From positions 1-64,000 of the forward strand of contig USEY01000005.1 in NCBI GenBank assembly GCA_900553815.1: a stretch of DNA of 64,000 nt. Direction: 5' to 3'. A program made the translations under genes and the position numbers. The stretch comes from an uncultured Bacteroides sp. (GTDB lineage Bacteria > Bacteroidota > Bacteroidia > Bacteroidales > Bacteroidaceae). Positions 16,874 through 25,654 of this stretch are shown here, piece after piece. The first letter of the stretch is position 1; every line of letters starts with the position of its first letter. The notes beneath the pieces were generated by a model. The model ran no database searches. It was not told the DNA's origin and saw nothing but the letters and a program-made list of their open reading frames with translations.

Positions 16874-18235
16874 ATGAGCAATGTTTATGAGGAACGTCTG
16901 GGGACGGACCGTATGTTGCCGCTGGTGTTTCGAATGGCGCTTCCGGCCGTGGCAGCACAAATCGTCAATCTGTTGTACAATCTCGTCGACCGCATCTACA
17001 TCGGCCATATCCCGGTCATAGGCACTGACGCGCTGGCAGGCATAGGCGTGACTAGTTCTGTCATCATCTTGATTTCAGCTTTCTCTGCCATCGTGGGAGG
17101 AGGGGGTGCGCCGCTGGCCGCCATCGCGTTGGGGCAGGGTGACCGTGTGCGTGCCGGGAAAATCCTGGGCAATGGCTTTACTCTTCTGCTGATGTTCACA
17201 TTGCTCACGTCCGTGACAGCATATATCTTCATGCGGCCCGTCTTGCTTTTCACGGGGGCTTCGGAACATACCATAGGCTACGCCGTCGACTATCTGTCCA
17301 TCTATCTGCTCGGGACGCTGTTTGTGGAAGTATCGGTCGGGCTCAACACGTTCATCAATACGCAGGGGCGTCCTGCCATCGCCATGAAGTCCGTGCTCAT
17401 CGGGGCATTCCTCAACATCGTGCTCGATCCGCTTTTCATTTTTACTTTTGACATGGGAGTGAAGGGAGCAGCATTGGCCACCATCATCTCGCAGGCATGC
17501 AGCGCCGCATGGGTTTTGTCATTTCTTACGTCCAAGCGGGCGTCCCTCCGTCTGGAGCGTCGCTACATGAAGCTGGACAAGCGCATTGTCCTGAGCATCC
17601 TTGCATTGGGCGTGTCTCCTTTCATCATGGCCAGCACGGAGAGTCTCGTGGGCTTTGTGCTCAACACGGGGCTGAAACACTTCGGCGACATCTACGTAAG
17701 TGCCCTGGCCATCATGCAGAGTGCCATGATGTTGGTGAGTGTGCCACTGACCGGGTTTGCCCAAGGATTTATTCCCATCGTGAGCTACAATTACGGGCAT
17801 GGCGACCGCGAACGTGTGAAGTCCTGCTTCAAGGTGGCGCTGACGGTGATGTTTTCGTTCAATTTCCTGTTGATAGTCTTGATGATTCTCTTTCCCCATC
17901 TCGTGGCCTCGGCTTTCACGAGTGATGACGTGCTGATTCAGACCGTGGAACGGGTGATGCCCGTGTTCCTCGGCGGCATGACCATCTTCGGACTGCAACG
18001 TGCTTGTCAGAACATGTTTGTCGCCTTGGGGCAGGCCCGCGTGTCGGTCTTCATCGCGCTCCTGCGGAAGGTGATCTTGCTGGTGCCGCTGGCCATCATT
18101 CTTCCCAAGTTCATCGGGTTGATGGGTGTCTTCGCCGCGGAAGGCATTTCCGACGCTTTGGCTGCCATCTGCTGCACGACCATCTTTGCCATCCAGTTTC
18201 CCCGTATATTGAAAAAGATGCACGCGCCGGCTTAG
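16874..18235 (+). CDS. MATE-family efflux transporter
   Basis: 453 residues with about 12 hydrophobic segments arranged as two related halves, as in MATE multidrug/toxin exporters of the inner membrane. Family marks include the N-terminal PLVFRMALPAVAAQIVNLLYNLVDRIYIGH, GGGGAPLAAIALGQGD, the FINTQGRPAIAMK loop, FAQGFIPIVSYNYGHGD and LGGMTIFGLQRACQNMFVALGQA. Transport would be driven by Na+ or H+; the substrate is not readable. The last 4 bases overlap the convergent DUF3810 stop. Confidence 0.92.
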   Translation: MSNVYEERLGTDRMLPLVFRMALPAVAAQIVNLLYNLVDRIYIGHIPVIGTDALAGIGVTSSVIILISAFSAIVGGGGAPLAAIALGQGDRVRAGKILGNGFTLLLMFTLLTSVTAYIFMRPVLLFTGASEHTIGYAVDYLSIYLLGTLFVEVSVGLNTFINTQGRPAIAMKSVLIGAFLNIVLDPLFIFTFDMGVKGAALATIISQACSAAWVLSFLTSKRASLRLERRYMKLDKRIVLSILALGVSPFIMASTESLVGFVLNTGLKHFGDIYVSALAIMQSAMMLVSVPLTGFAQGFIPIVSYNYGHGDRERVKSCFKVALTVMFSFNFLLIVLMILFPHLVASAFTSDDVLIQTVERVMPVFLGGMTIFGLQRACQNMFVALGQARVSVFIALLRKVILLVPLAIILPKFIGLMGVFAAEGISDALAAICCTTIFAIQFPRILKKMHAPA

Positions 18236-19269
18236 CGGGTGGAGAGTATCATCTGGATGACTTCGGCGTAGTTCTTTTTCCCGGACGTGATTTGGTTTCC
18301 TTTGAGGAAGAGGTCATAGACCCAGTCTTGGATGCTTCCCAATGCGTGGCTGTATTTTTCGCTCCAGTAAGTGTCCCTGTTTCCTAATTCCCGCACGACT
18401 TCATCGCGCAGGGTGAGTGTCCACTCCCGATAGGTCTCAGGCTCCATCACGGCGCGGGCATTGATGATGACGTAAGACAGCAACCCCATGTAGCCGCTGT
18501 ACCGCACTTCCGGACGGCCGGACTGCGTACAGATGCGATAGGCCCAATAGTTGGCTTCCGCTTCGCTGCTGACGCCCAGCAGGTGAGCCAGTTCGTGGGC
18601 ATAAGTAAATGGATGTTGGGAAGGCAACAATTCTTCGTTCAGTTGCATTTCGACAAAGAACGGGCCGGCATATCCCAAGACGCCAACATGGGAATAAAGC
18701 GTGTTGAACCATAGGTCTTTCGGGCAGTGATAGGATTCCGGTGCGTCCAGCCCATATCCGGTAGGCACTGTCGCGTAGAGCGTCCGGATGTCTTGCTGCA
18801 CGGCCAGCGTGTCGATGGATGCCACGTTGCAGTAGTTGGTGTTCAGGCTGTCGGTGTACGAGTGCAGGAAGGAACGGAACTTCGCTTCCTCGTATGCAGC
18901 CGGCTTCACTCCGGCGCGGACATAGAACGACTCCCGGAAATAGTTCAACCCCCATCCCCAATAGAACCAGGCATATACCCAGAGGATGATTTCTGCTTCT
19001 CTTCGCAGGATGCGTTTCCATCCTTGGCCACCTCTGCGGGCGAGGATGGGGTAGCCCAGCAGGCATATCCCGATGACCAGTGCGACTGTTTCTTCCAGAG
19101 AAAACGGCACGAGCGAAGCCGTGCGTGAGAGGATGGATGCGGTGTGGGGATAGATGTGCCGTGCATACCATTCTCCGGCCTGCGGGCAGAGCCGACACAC
19201 GAAGATGAAAGCCAGCAGCAGAGCCAGCATGCTCCAGCGCAGGAGCCGGCATAAACGTCTTCTATGCAT
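18232..19269 (-). CDS. DUF3810-family membrane metallopeptidase-like protein
   Basis: About 345 residues. Three N-terminal hydrophobic segments (LLRWSMLALLLAFIFVCRL, ETVALVIGICLLGYPIL, IILWVYAWFYWGWGLNYF) precede an extracytoplasmic domain with the zinc-peptidase motif HELAH (about residue 225) followed by SSEAEANYWAY, where the Glu could be the third ligand. This is the DUF3810 layout of Bacteroidetes and Firmicutes; its substrate is unknown. Start at 19269 (MHRRRLCRLL) overlaps the preceding L,D-transpeptidase stop in ATGCATAG, suggesting coupled translation. The neighbourhood points to cell-envelope work. The stop overlaps that of the MATE gene. Confidence 0.8.
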   Translation of the reverse strand: MHRRRLCRLLRWSMLALLLAFIFVCRLCPQAGEWYARHIYPHTASILSRTASLVPFSLEETVALVIGICLLGYPILARRGGQGWKRILRREAEIILWVYAWFYWGWGLNYFRESFYVRAGVKPAAYEEAKFRSFLHSYTDSLNTNYCNVASIDTLAVQQDIRTLYATVPTGYGLDAPESYHCPKDLWFNTLYSHVGVLGYAGPFFVEMQLNEELLPSQHPFTYAHELAHLLGVSSEAEANYWAYRICTQSGRPEVRYSGYMGLLSYVIINARAVMEPETYREWTLTLRDEVVRELGNRDTYWSEKYSHALGSIQDWVYDLFLKGNQITSGKKNYAEVIQMILSTR

Positions 19270-19981
19270 GGGGCTCGGGTGACAGGATGGTGCTTCGGAC
19301 GAGATACTCCGGCTTGGGAGCATAAATATAGATGACGCTGCCTCCCTTGATGGCGTCGATGATGGGGCGGGAGAGTGCCTGAGGGACTGCCGGACAACCG
19401 AAGCTGCGTCCCAGACGGCCGCATGAGCGGATGACCGACGGATTGGAATAAGCTGCCCCGTGCATCACGATGGCTCGTTCGCGGGCGCGGTCGTTGATGC
19501 CTTTTTCCAGTCCGTCGAGGATGAGGGAATAGCCGTTTCGCCCCTGATAGGTGTTGCCCGTGAGATAAAAGCCCAGTGAACTCTTGTGCGAACCGTTTTC
19601 GTTGGAAAAGGATGTCGCGTAGTTTTCCCCGCTGTTTTTGCCGTGTGACACGACGGAGGAGAACAGCAATTTCCTCTTCTGCATGTCGATGACGAACAGG
19701 CGCTTTTCGGTGGATGGTTTGGAAAAGTCGATAAGCGTGAGCACGTCCCGTTTCCGGCTTTCGATTTTGTAAAATCCCTCCACTGCTTGGCGGAATGCTT
19801 CCCGGCTGACAAGGCTGTCGAGCTGGAGGGTGTCATAGAGTTGTTCGTAGGCTGTTGTCGGCGCGGGATTTTCCGGCTGCGTTGATGTGACAGCTGGTTC
19901 GCCGGTGCTGCTTCCTGTCAGCAGGCACAGTCCGGGTATGATAAGCACTGACAATAGTAAGGAATATAGAAGTCTCTGCAT
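19262..19981 (-). CDS. Murein L,D-transpeptidase catalytic-domain protein (YkuD_2 type)
   Basis: 239 residues. An N-terminal hydrophobic segment (LLYSLLLSVLIIPGLCLL) acts as a signal peptide or anchor. The catalytic domain carries KRLFVIDMQKRKLLFSSVVSHGKNSG, then MHGAAYSNPS and the active-site SFGCPAVP with the catalytic Cys, the hallmark of the YkuD_2 family. It is expected to act on peptidoglycan stem peptides in the periplasm. Start at 19981 (MQRLLYS). It is transcribed just before the DUF3810 gene and just after a second, different L,D-transpeptidase-like gene. Confidence 0.85.
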   Translation of the reverse strand: MQRLLYSLLLSVLIIPGLCLLTGSSTGEPAVTSTQPENPAPTTAYEQLYDTLQLDSLVSREAFRQAVEGFYKIESRKRDVLTLIDFSKPSTEKRLFVIDMQKRKLLFSSVVSHGKNSGENYATSFSNENGSHKSSLGFYLTGNTYQGRNGYSLILDGLEKGINDRARERAIVMHGAAYSNPSVIRSCGRLGRSFGCPAVPQALSRPIIDAIKGGSVIYIYAPKPEYLVRSTILSPEPHA

Positions 19982-20068
19982 GGATGTCTTAGGCTGAAAA
20001 TTTCCGCAAAGATAATCCATATTTCCCGATTAGGCAGAAGGTAAGATGTTAAATATGAGCCTCCCGCG

Positions 20069-21091
20069 TCATTCGACGACGATGATGAGTGACTGGAGCA
20101 CCGGCGCCCATTCGTAGATGAACTTTCCATGAGAAGTTGCGACACGCACACACATGTGTGAACGTGGGGTCGTGCCCAGTGAGTAGCTGTATTCGATTTC
20201 TTGGGTGTGGGGTGCGTTCACGGGGACACCATGCAGATAGGCCCCGTTGGTGAAGCGGCAAGCGTAGGGTGCGAATCCTCCATGTTCCGCCGAACCGTCT
20301 TTCAGGTAGACCATGCGCCGCTTCTTTTCCTGAAGCAGGAACATGCCCAGCGGTGTGGGTTGTGCGTAGGGTGGCCGGCGTCGTCCGGTGGTGCACGGGT
20401 TCATGCTGCGCACCAGCCAATGGCCTTTCGCCTGGCGTTCCAGAGTGGCGATGTGCTGGCTGCCTCGGTCGACGATGATGACATGGCGGAACCGCGTGCT
20501 GTCGGGCAACTCTTTCAAGTAGCGTTTGGGGACGAGCCATTTTTCTCCAGAGCCTGTGAGGCGTATCCGCATGAAGCTACCCTCTTCTCCCTCCCCGTAG
20601 GCCAGCGTGCCGTCGCGTCCGTAGCGTTCAGGCACGGCCGTGTCGGTGAGGAGATAGAGCGGTGCGGACTGGTATCGCTCGATGTTCAGGCTGTCAGAGA
20701 CACGGCCGTAGTCATTTCGATGATAGTTTCTTACGACGGGAGCTTCCCGGTTGCGGTTCTTGTAGTTTTGCATCACGACCCACCGGCAAGTGGAGTCGCG
20801 TTGCATGTTTTCCACCTCTGCCAGCCACTCTTCGATGAGTGTCCATTTGAAACTCCATGCCGTGTCTTTCTGCGGGTAGGTGTCCTTCAGGGTGTACTTG
20901 TCATAGAGTAAGTCTTTTTCTATCACGATGTCCGTACCCTTGAGCAACGGCTTGGGTGCGGGACGTGTCGGAGTCGTGTCCGTGCGGATACTGTCGGTCG
21001 CAAGTTCCGCTGCCGGAGACGATGTCCGGTGGGCGCATCCTGCGAGCAGCAGGCAGGCACACATGAAGGGGAGTAGAGTCGGCAGTTTCAT
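20069..21091 (-). CDS. L,D-transpeptidase (YkuD-type) lipoprotein
   Basis: About 340 residues. The lipobox LLLAGC (Cys19) makes it a predicted outer-membrane-facing lipoprotein. The C-terminal catalytic domain begins near HVIIVDRGSQHIATLE, includes TPLGMFLLQEK, the histidine block AYLHGVPVN and SHMCVRV with the catalytic Cys. Usual members read SHGCIR, so one Gly is replaced by Met. An N-terminal part of about 170 residues has no recognised fold. It probably cross-links or modifies peptidoglycan. Start at 21091 (MKLPTLLPF), because upstream codons lack a signal sequence. It heads a likely operon with the genes at 19981 and 19269. Confidence 0.82.
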   Translation of the reverse strand: MKLPTLLPFMCACLLLAGCAHRTSSPAAELATDSIRTDTTPTRPAPKPLLKGTDIVIEKDLLYDKYTLKDTYPQKDTAWSFKWTLIEEWLAEVENMQRDSTCRWVVMQNYKNRNREAPVVRNYHRNDYGRVSDSLNIERYQSAPLYLLTDTAVPERYGRDGTLAYGEGEEGSFMRIRLTGSGEKWLVPKRYLKELPDSTRFRHVIIVDRGSQHIATLERQAKGHWLVRSMNPCTTGRRRPPYAQPTPLGMFLLQEKKRRMVYLKDGSAEHGGFAPYACRFTNGAYLHGVPVNAPHTQEIEYSYSLGTTPRSHMCVRVATSHGKFIYEWAPVLQSLIIVVE

Positions 21092-21128
21092 GACAAGAGG
21101 TGTTTGAAGATAAAGGGGGAAAACAGAT

Positions 21129-21431
21129 TTAGAGTGCGCAACTGTCTCCTCCGCCATAGTCGGCACTGGTGCTTCCTTCATATTCCGGATGGCGTTGCAG
21201 CCAGACGGCTGCATAGGAACAAGTGGCCACAGGTTTCAGCCCTTTCGCGCGTGCATAGTCATAGGTCGCACGGACGAGTGCTGAGGCTATGCCTCTGCCG
21301 CCGATAGCTTCGGGGACAATGGTATGGCGTATGTCCACACAGGTGTCGTCTTCCGCATAGGACACATACGCCGTCACACCGTCGACGACGGTTTCGAAAC
21401 GATTCTTTTCAGGATAATGCTCTATCTTCAT
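21129..21431 (-). CDS. Small GNAT-family N-acetyltransferase-like protein (YjdJ/NATD1 type)
   Basis: 100 residues. The segment TIVPEAIGGRGIASALVRATYDYAR has the acetyl-CoA pyrophosphate-binding loop (GGRGIAS) of GNAT enzymes, preceded by YVSYAEDDTCVDIRHT and followed by KPVATCSYAAVWLQRHPEY. The length and order match the short YjdJ/NATD1-type group whose acceptor is unknown. Start at 21431 gives MKIEHYPEKNRF. Spacing of 37 bp to the next gene on the same strand is compatible with co-transcription with the L,D-transpeptidase genes. Confidence 0.85.
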   Translation of the reverse strand: MKIEHYPEKNRFETVVDGVTAYVSYAEDDTCVDIRHTIVPEAIGGRGIASALVRATYDYARAKGLKPVATCSYAAVWLQRHPEYEGSTSADYGGGDSCAL

Positions 21432-21678
21432 AAGGCTGTGATTTAAGAATTATCCAAATGTAGAAACAATCGTTTGCATTTCCTAATTTATTGGTCATAA
21501 ACTTATCATTCAGTACTAAAAAAGTTCCCAACCATCCATTTCTGTGGGATTTATTATTTGTCGCGGATTCTGTTGGTGCAGGCCGGCAGATGGAGGAGGA
21601 AGAAACTGCGATGTATTTCTAAATAAGCACTATCTTTGCCAACCCGGAAAAATAGGCCGGAAAACCAACTGCCATGAA

Positions 21679-21766
21679 CGGTATAAAGGGTAGCCGGGAG
21701 CGGAAAGGAGGGTAGCCGACCACGGAAAGGAAGGCGTCCCGGAGCGGAAAGGAAGCCGTGCAAGCC
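21679..21766. repeat. Intergenic array G: about four units, 22-bp period
   Basis: CGGAAAGGA occurs at 21701, 21723 and 21745, exactly 22 bp apart, with a degenerate fourth unit starting CGGTATAAAGGG at 21679. The unit is purine-rich and, unlike the other arrays, has no strong palindrome. It fills part of the 413-bp gap (21432-21844) between the divergent GNAT and RluA genes. The remainder of the gap contains a TATCTTTG box near 21630 and no gene. Confidence 0.7.
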
Positions 21767-21844
21767 TACCCTTAACAGGGCTTTTTAGTGGCTCTTGGTT
21801 GCAAGGGTTTCCGGGCTGGAGAACTTATATAATAAAGATGTATT

Positions 21845-23476
21845 ATGCAATCATGTCTTCATCGTTTTGATGCCAGTGTGCAGGGAATCGAACTTCCCCG
21901 GCATTTCACATATCCGTTTCACTACACACCCCATCCGTTGTGCGAGAATGCTGCGGCCCGGGTGCAGGCCTATTTGAAAGGGCGTACCGACTGGGCTGAG
22001 GAGTTGGACGCCGGGAAGATGTTCGGAGTGCTGGTCGTGCAGGATGAGGAGGGTGGTCTCGGTTTCTTGGCAGCTTTTTCCGGTATATTGGCCGGGAGTA
22101 ATGTGCATGACTATTTCGTGCCTCCTGTCTATGACTTGCTTCAGCCGGACGGTTTTTTCCGGGAGGAAGAAGGGAAAATCTCTGCTATCAATCATCAGAT
22201 AGAAACGTTGTCTTCATCGGATGCTTACATACAGGCCCGTAAGGAACTGGAAGAAGCCGAGGCACAGAGCCGCATGGCACTGGAGGATGCCCGCGCAGCG
22301 ATGGCGCAAGCGAAAGCCGTGCGCGACAGCCGGCGTCAGAGCGGGACGCTCAGTCTGCAGGAGGCCGAAATGCTCAGCCGTGAGAGCCAGCATCAGCGGG
22401 CGGAATACCGGAGGCTGGAGCAGCGTTGGGCTGGAGTGATAGCCCGGTGTCGGCAGGCATTGGAAGCTTTTGACAGCCAACTGGCCGCATGGAAACAGGA
22501 GCGTCATCGCCGTTCGGCAGCACTTCAGAAAACGCTCTTTCGTCATTTCTGTATGCTGAACGCCCGAGGCGAGGAGAAAGACCTCTGCCAGATTTTTTCG
22601 GAGGCCGGACGGTCTGTCCCGCCTGCCGGTGCGGGGGAATGTGCAGCGCCAAAGCTGTTGCAGTATGCCTACGAGCATGCGCTTCGCCCTCTGTGTATGG
22701 CGGAATTCTGGTGGGGACATTCGCCCAAGAATGAACTTCGTCGTCATGGCTATTACTATCCGGCTTGTCGCAGCAAGTGTGAACCCATCTTGAAACACAT
22801 GTTGCAGGGACTTGACGTGGAGGCCAATCCGCTCCTTGACGCCGCACGTAGGCGGATGGAGCCGGAAGTGGTGTGGGAGGATGACTATCTGGTTTTGGTT
22901 GACAAGCTTGCCGGTATGCTTTCAGTGCCGGGCAAGGAGGATGGTTTTTCAGTGTGGGAGTGGATGCGCCGCCGTTGTCCCCAGGCTGACGGCCCGCTTG
23001 TGGTCCACCGTCTGGACATGGCGACATCAGGCCTCTTGCTGTTGGCCAAGAACAAACAAGTCCATGCAGCCATGCAGGCTTTGTTTGAAACCCGTGCGGT
23101 GAGAAAATGCTATGTGGCGTTGCTGGACGGCCGGCCTCCGGCAGACAAAGGTTTTGTCCGTCTACCCTTGTGTCCCGACCCCGACGAACGTCCGTTACAG
23201 CAGGTAAACCAGGCTTATGGGAAGCCGTCAGTCACCCGCTATGAGGTACTTGGGCGTGAGGGGGAATATACCCGTGTGGCACTCTACCCATTGACCGGGC
23301 GGACGCATCAGTTGCGCGTCCATGCCGCTCATCCTTTGGGCTTGGATGCTCCCATTGTCGGCGACACGCTCTATGGCCGTCCGTCAGACCGCCTTTATCT
23401 GCATGCCGAACGCCTGGAATTTCGCCATCCGGTGACGGGACAGTGGATAAAAGTGGAACAGAAAGCCATGTTTTAA
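21845..23476 (+). CDS. RluA-family pseudouridine synthase with a long N-terminal extension
   Basis: 543 residues. The C-terminal third is a pseudouridine synthase of the RluA family: VWEDDYLVLVDKLAGMLSVPG, the active-site VHRLDMATSGLLLLAKN (catalytic Asp near 389), and LTGRTHQLRVHAAHPLG. It isomerises uridine in RNA. The first about 330 residues are extra. They include a region resembling a folded domain (PFHYTPHPLCENAAARVQ...FGVLVVQDEEGGLGFLAAFSG), a predicted coiled coil (about 115-220, rich in Glu, Ala, Arg, Gln) and a CAAPKLLQYAYEHALRPLCMAEFWWG segment with Cys and His. The target RNA cannot be named. The gene starts at the ATG at 21845. Confidence 0.88.
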   Translation: MQSCLHRFDASVQGIELPRHFTYPFHYTPHPLCENAAARVQAYLKGRTDWAEELDAGKMFGVLVVQDEEGGLGFLAAFSGILAGSNVHDYFVPPVYDLLQPDGFFREEEGKISAINHQIETLSSSDAYIQARKELEEAEAQSRMALEDARAAMAQAKAVRDSRRQSGTLSLQEAEMLSRESQHQRAEYRRLEQRWAGVIARCRQALEAFDSQLAAWKQERHRRSAALQKTLFRHFCMLNARGEEKDLCQIFSEAGRSVPPAGAGECAAPKLLQYAYEHALRPLCMAEFWWGHSPKNELRRHGYYYPACRSKCEPILKHMLQGLDVEANPLLDAARRRMEPEVVWEDDYLVLVDKLAGMLSVPGKEDGFSVWEWMRRRCPQADGPLVVHRLDMATSGLLLLAKNKQVHAAMQALFETRAVRKCYVALLDGRPPADKGFVRLPLCPDPDERPLQQVNQAYGKPSVTRYEVLGREGEYTRVALYPLTGRTHQLRVHAAHPLGLDAPIVGDTLYGRPSDRLYLHAERLEFRHPVTGQWIKVEQKAMF

Positions 23477-23553
23477 CGTTCGTTCAGATGAGGGTATCCG
23501 GAAAAGGCTTATATTCGTAGAGTAACATCTATGTTTAAACCAAAAGAAGAATT

Positions 23554-24210
23554 ATGAAGAGATTAGTTATGGCTGCTGTGACTGCGGGTTGCATGACATG
23601 GGCCGAGGCGCAAGACACGAATGTCATCCGTCTTCCCGAACCGGACAAGACACGTGGCACAGCTGTGATGCAGGCTTTGGCCGACCGGGTGTCTGTGCGT
23701 GAATGTTCATCGGAAGAATTGAGTTTGAATGATATGTCTGATGTGATTTGGGCTGCTAACGGCATAAACCGCCCTGAAGAGGGACGCCGCACGGCTCCTT
23801 CGGCCCTGAACAAGCAAGATATTGACATCTATGTGTTCACGGCAGAGGGCGTGTACCTCTATTTGCCGCAGGAGCATGCCTTGCAGCAAGTGGCTGAAGG
23901 CGACCATCGTGAAGCGTTGGCAGGTCCTCCGTCTCCGGCCCGAGCCCAAGACTTTGTCAAGGACTTTCCCGTCATACTCCTGTTTGTGTCTGACCTTTCC
24001 CGTTTCGGCATGGAAGGCGAACGGGTGAAACTGATGGCTGCGATGGATGCCGGCATCGTGTCGGAGAACGTAAGCCTGTTTTGTGCATCTGTCGGACTGT
24101 GCACCGTCCCGCGTGCTTCGATGGATGAGCCTGCCGTGCGCCGACTGTTGAAGCTGGGCGAGCAGCAGATACCTTTGTTGAACAATCCTGTGGGTTATCC
24201 CAAGAAATAA
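23554..24210 (+). CDS. Exported SagB/ThcOx-type nitroreductase family protein
   Basis: 218 residues. A signal peptide (MKRLVMAAVTAGCMTWAEA) precedes a nitroreductase-fold domain with RVSVRECSSEELSLNDMSDVIWAANGINRPEEGRRTAPSA, the SagB-like form of the FMN-binding N-terminus. A second half includes MAAMDAGIVSENVSLFCASVGLCTVPRASMD, the C-terminal flavin/dimer part. Members reduce or oxidise small molecules using FMN; export to the periplasm is predicted by the signal. The substrate is unknown. It is followed 13 bp later by a flavin-dependent nitronate monooxygenase homologue, so two flavoenzymes share one unit. Confidence 0.85.
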   Translation: MKRLVMAAVTAGCMTWAEAQDTNVIRLPEPDKTRGTAVMQALADRVSVRECSSEELSLNDMSDVIWAANGINRPEEGRRTAPSALNKQDIDIYVFTAEGVYLYLPQEHALQQVAEGDHREALAGPPSPARAQDFVKDFPVILLFVSDLSRFGMEGERVKLMAAMDAGIVSENVSLFCASVGLCTVPRASMDEPAVRRLLKLGEQQIPLLNNPVGYPKK

Positions 24211-24223
24211 ACATGATTAGCTT

Positions 24224-25177
24224 ATGAACCGAATTACTTCTCTGTTTCAGATTAAATATCCCATCATCCAAGGTGGCATGGTGTGGTGTAGTGGCTGGCG
24301 GTTGGCATCGGCTGTCAGCAATGCCGGAGGATTGGGTTTGCTTGGAGCTGGTTCCATGCATCCCGACACGTTGCGTGAACATATCCGTAAATGTCAGGCA
24401 GCTACGGACAAGCCGTTTGGCGTCAATGTGCCGTTGATGTATCCGCAGATTGAGGAGATTATGCATTTGCTGGTCGAGGAAGGGGTGAAGGTGGTCTTCA
24501 CTTCAGCCGGCAATCCCAAGCTGTGGACACCGTTTTTGAAAGAGCACGGTGTTACGGTGGCTCATGTGGTGTCGTCGTCCCGCTTTGCACGCAAGTGTGA
24601 GGAAGCCGGAGTGGATGCAGTCGTAGCCGAGGGCTTCGAGGCCGGAGGACACAACGGACGTGAAGAGACGACCACTTTCTGCTTGATTCCGGCGGTACGT
24701 CGTGCGACAAGCCTGCCTTTGATTGCAGCAGGAGGCGTTGGGACAGGACGGGGATTGCTGGCTGCCATGGCTTTGGGCGCTGAAGGTGTTCAGGTGGGCA
24801 CACGTTTCGCCTTGACGCAGGAAAGCTCTGCACATCCAGACTTTAAGGCGTATGGACTTACGTTGGAGGAGGGTGACACGAAGTTGTTGCTTAAAAAGCT
24901 ATCTCCCACCAGACTGGTGAAGGGAGCGTTTTGCCAAGCGGTGGAGGAAGCGGAAAGCCGTGGGGCGTCTGTGGAAGAGCTGCGCGAACTCTTGGGACGC
25001 GGCCGCGCCAAGAAGGGCATCTTCGAAGGTGACCTTGAGGACGGAGAATTGGAGTTGGGCCAAGTAGCTTCGCTTTTCCGACAATCGCAGACCGTGGCTG
25101 AGGTCATGCGCGAGATGGTGGAAGAGTATGATGCGGCTTTGGCAGCTCTGAAGTCGTCTTCTTTGTTGGACGAGTGA
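24224..25177 (+). CDS. Nitronate monooxygenase family flavoprotein (FabK-like)
   Basis: 317 residues with a TIM-barrel FMN enzyme pattern. YPIIQGGMVWCSGWRLASAVSNAGGLGLLG is the N-terminal nitronate monooxygenase/2-nitropropane dioxygenase block. GFEAGGHNGRE carries the active-site-region His, and PLIAAGGVGTGRGLLAAMALGAEGVQVGTRF is the flavin phosphate-binding end. Members either oxidise nitronates or act as enoyl-ACP reductase II (FabK); FabI is encoded separately at 35345, which makes a FabK role less likely. Cytoplasmic. Adjacent to the nitroreductase gene with a 13-bp gap. Confidence 0.85.
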   Translation: MNRITSLFQIKYPIIQGGMVWCSGWRLASAVSNAGGLGLLGAGSMHPDTLREHIRKCQAATDKPFGVNVPLMYPQIEEIMHLLVEEGVKVVFTSAGNPKLWTPFLKEHGVTVAHVVSSSRFARKCEEAGVDAVVAEGFEAGGHNGREETTTFCLIPAVRRATSLPLIAAGGVGTGRGLLAAMALGAEGVQVGTRFALTQESSAHPDFKAYGLTLEEGDTKLLLKKLSPTRLVKGAFCQAVEEAESRGASVEELRELLGRGRAKKGIFEGDLEDGELELGQVASLFRQSQTVAEVMREMVEEYDAALAALKSSSLLDE

Positions 25178-25192
25178 GAGGCGTCTTTCGGC

Positions 25193-25570
25193 TCAACCTC
25201 GGGTAAACAGGGCGTATCCCGCCCATACGGCCAGTAAGCCTATGAGCAGGCTGAGCGAAGCATAGAGCGTGAGAATGAAAAATTGCTCGCCTTTCAGTAG
25301 TTGGAAGTTCTCGTTCATGAAAGTAGAGAAAGTAGTGAATCCTCCACAGAGGCCTACTGTCAGGAAAAGCCGTATGTCAGGGTTCAGCAGGTGGCTGCGT
25401 TCGAAATAACCGTTGAGCATCCCGATAAGGAGGCAACCCAGCACATTGACGGCCCATGTCGCCAAAGGAAACGGATGATGCACGTAGGTTTGAACCAGAC
25501 GGGAGAAGAGGAAGCGCAAGCCTCCGCCCAGGAAACTCCCCAAGCCAACAATCAAGAAAGAACGTATCAT
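25193..25570 (-). CDS. crcB: Fluoride exporter CrcB/Fluc
   Basis: 125 residues with four hydrophobic segments. It has the Fluc marks GLGSFLGGGLRFLFSR at the N-terminus, PLATWAVNVLGCLLIG and GLCGGFTTFSTFMNE (the Phe-box/Na+ site region). Fluc channels work as antiparallel dimers that let fluoride leave the cytoplasm. Start at 25570 (MIRSFLIVGLG). I looked for a fluoride riboswitch in the 80 bp before the start and did not see its conserved core. It is transcribed convergently to the nitronate monooxygenase gene. Confidence 0.92.
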   Translation of the reverse strand: MIRSFLIVGLGSFLGGGLRFLFSRLVQTYVHHPFPLATWAVNVLGCLLIGMLNGYFERSHLLNPDIRLFLTVGLCGGFTTFSTFMNENFQLLKGEQFFILTLYASLSLLIGLLAVWAGYALFTRG

Positions 25571-25654
25571 AAAGAATAGATGAATGTTTACAGGGTGCAA
25601 AGGTAGCAATTACGGGATAAATTCAGCCTTTGTGCCCATTAAACCGATTAGACA

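Noticed and set aside
25571..25654. Fluoride riboswitch upstream of crcB
   Set aside because: The conserved core was not found in the short leader.
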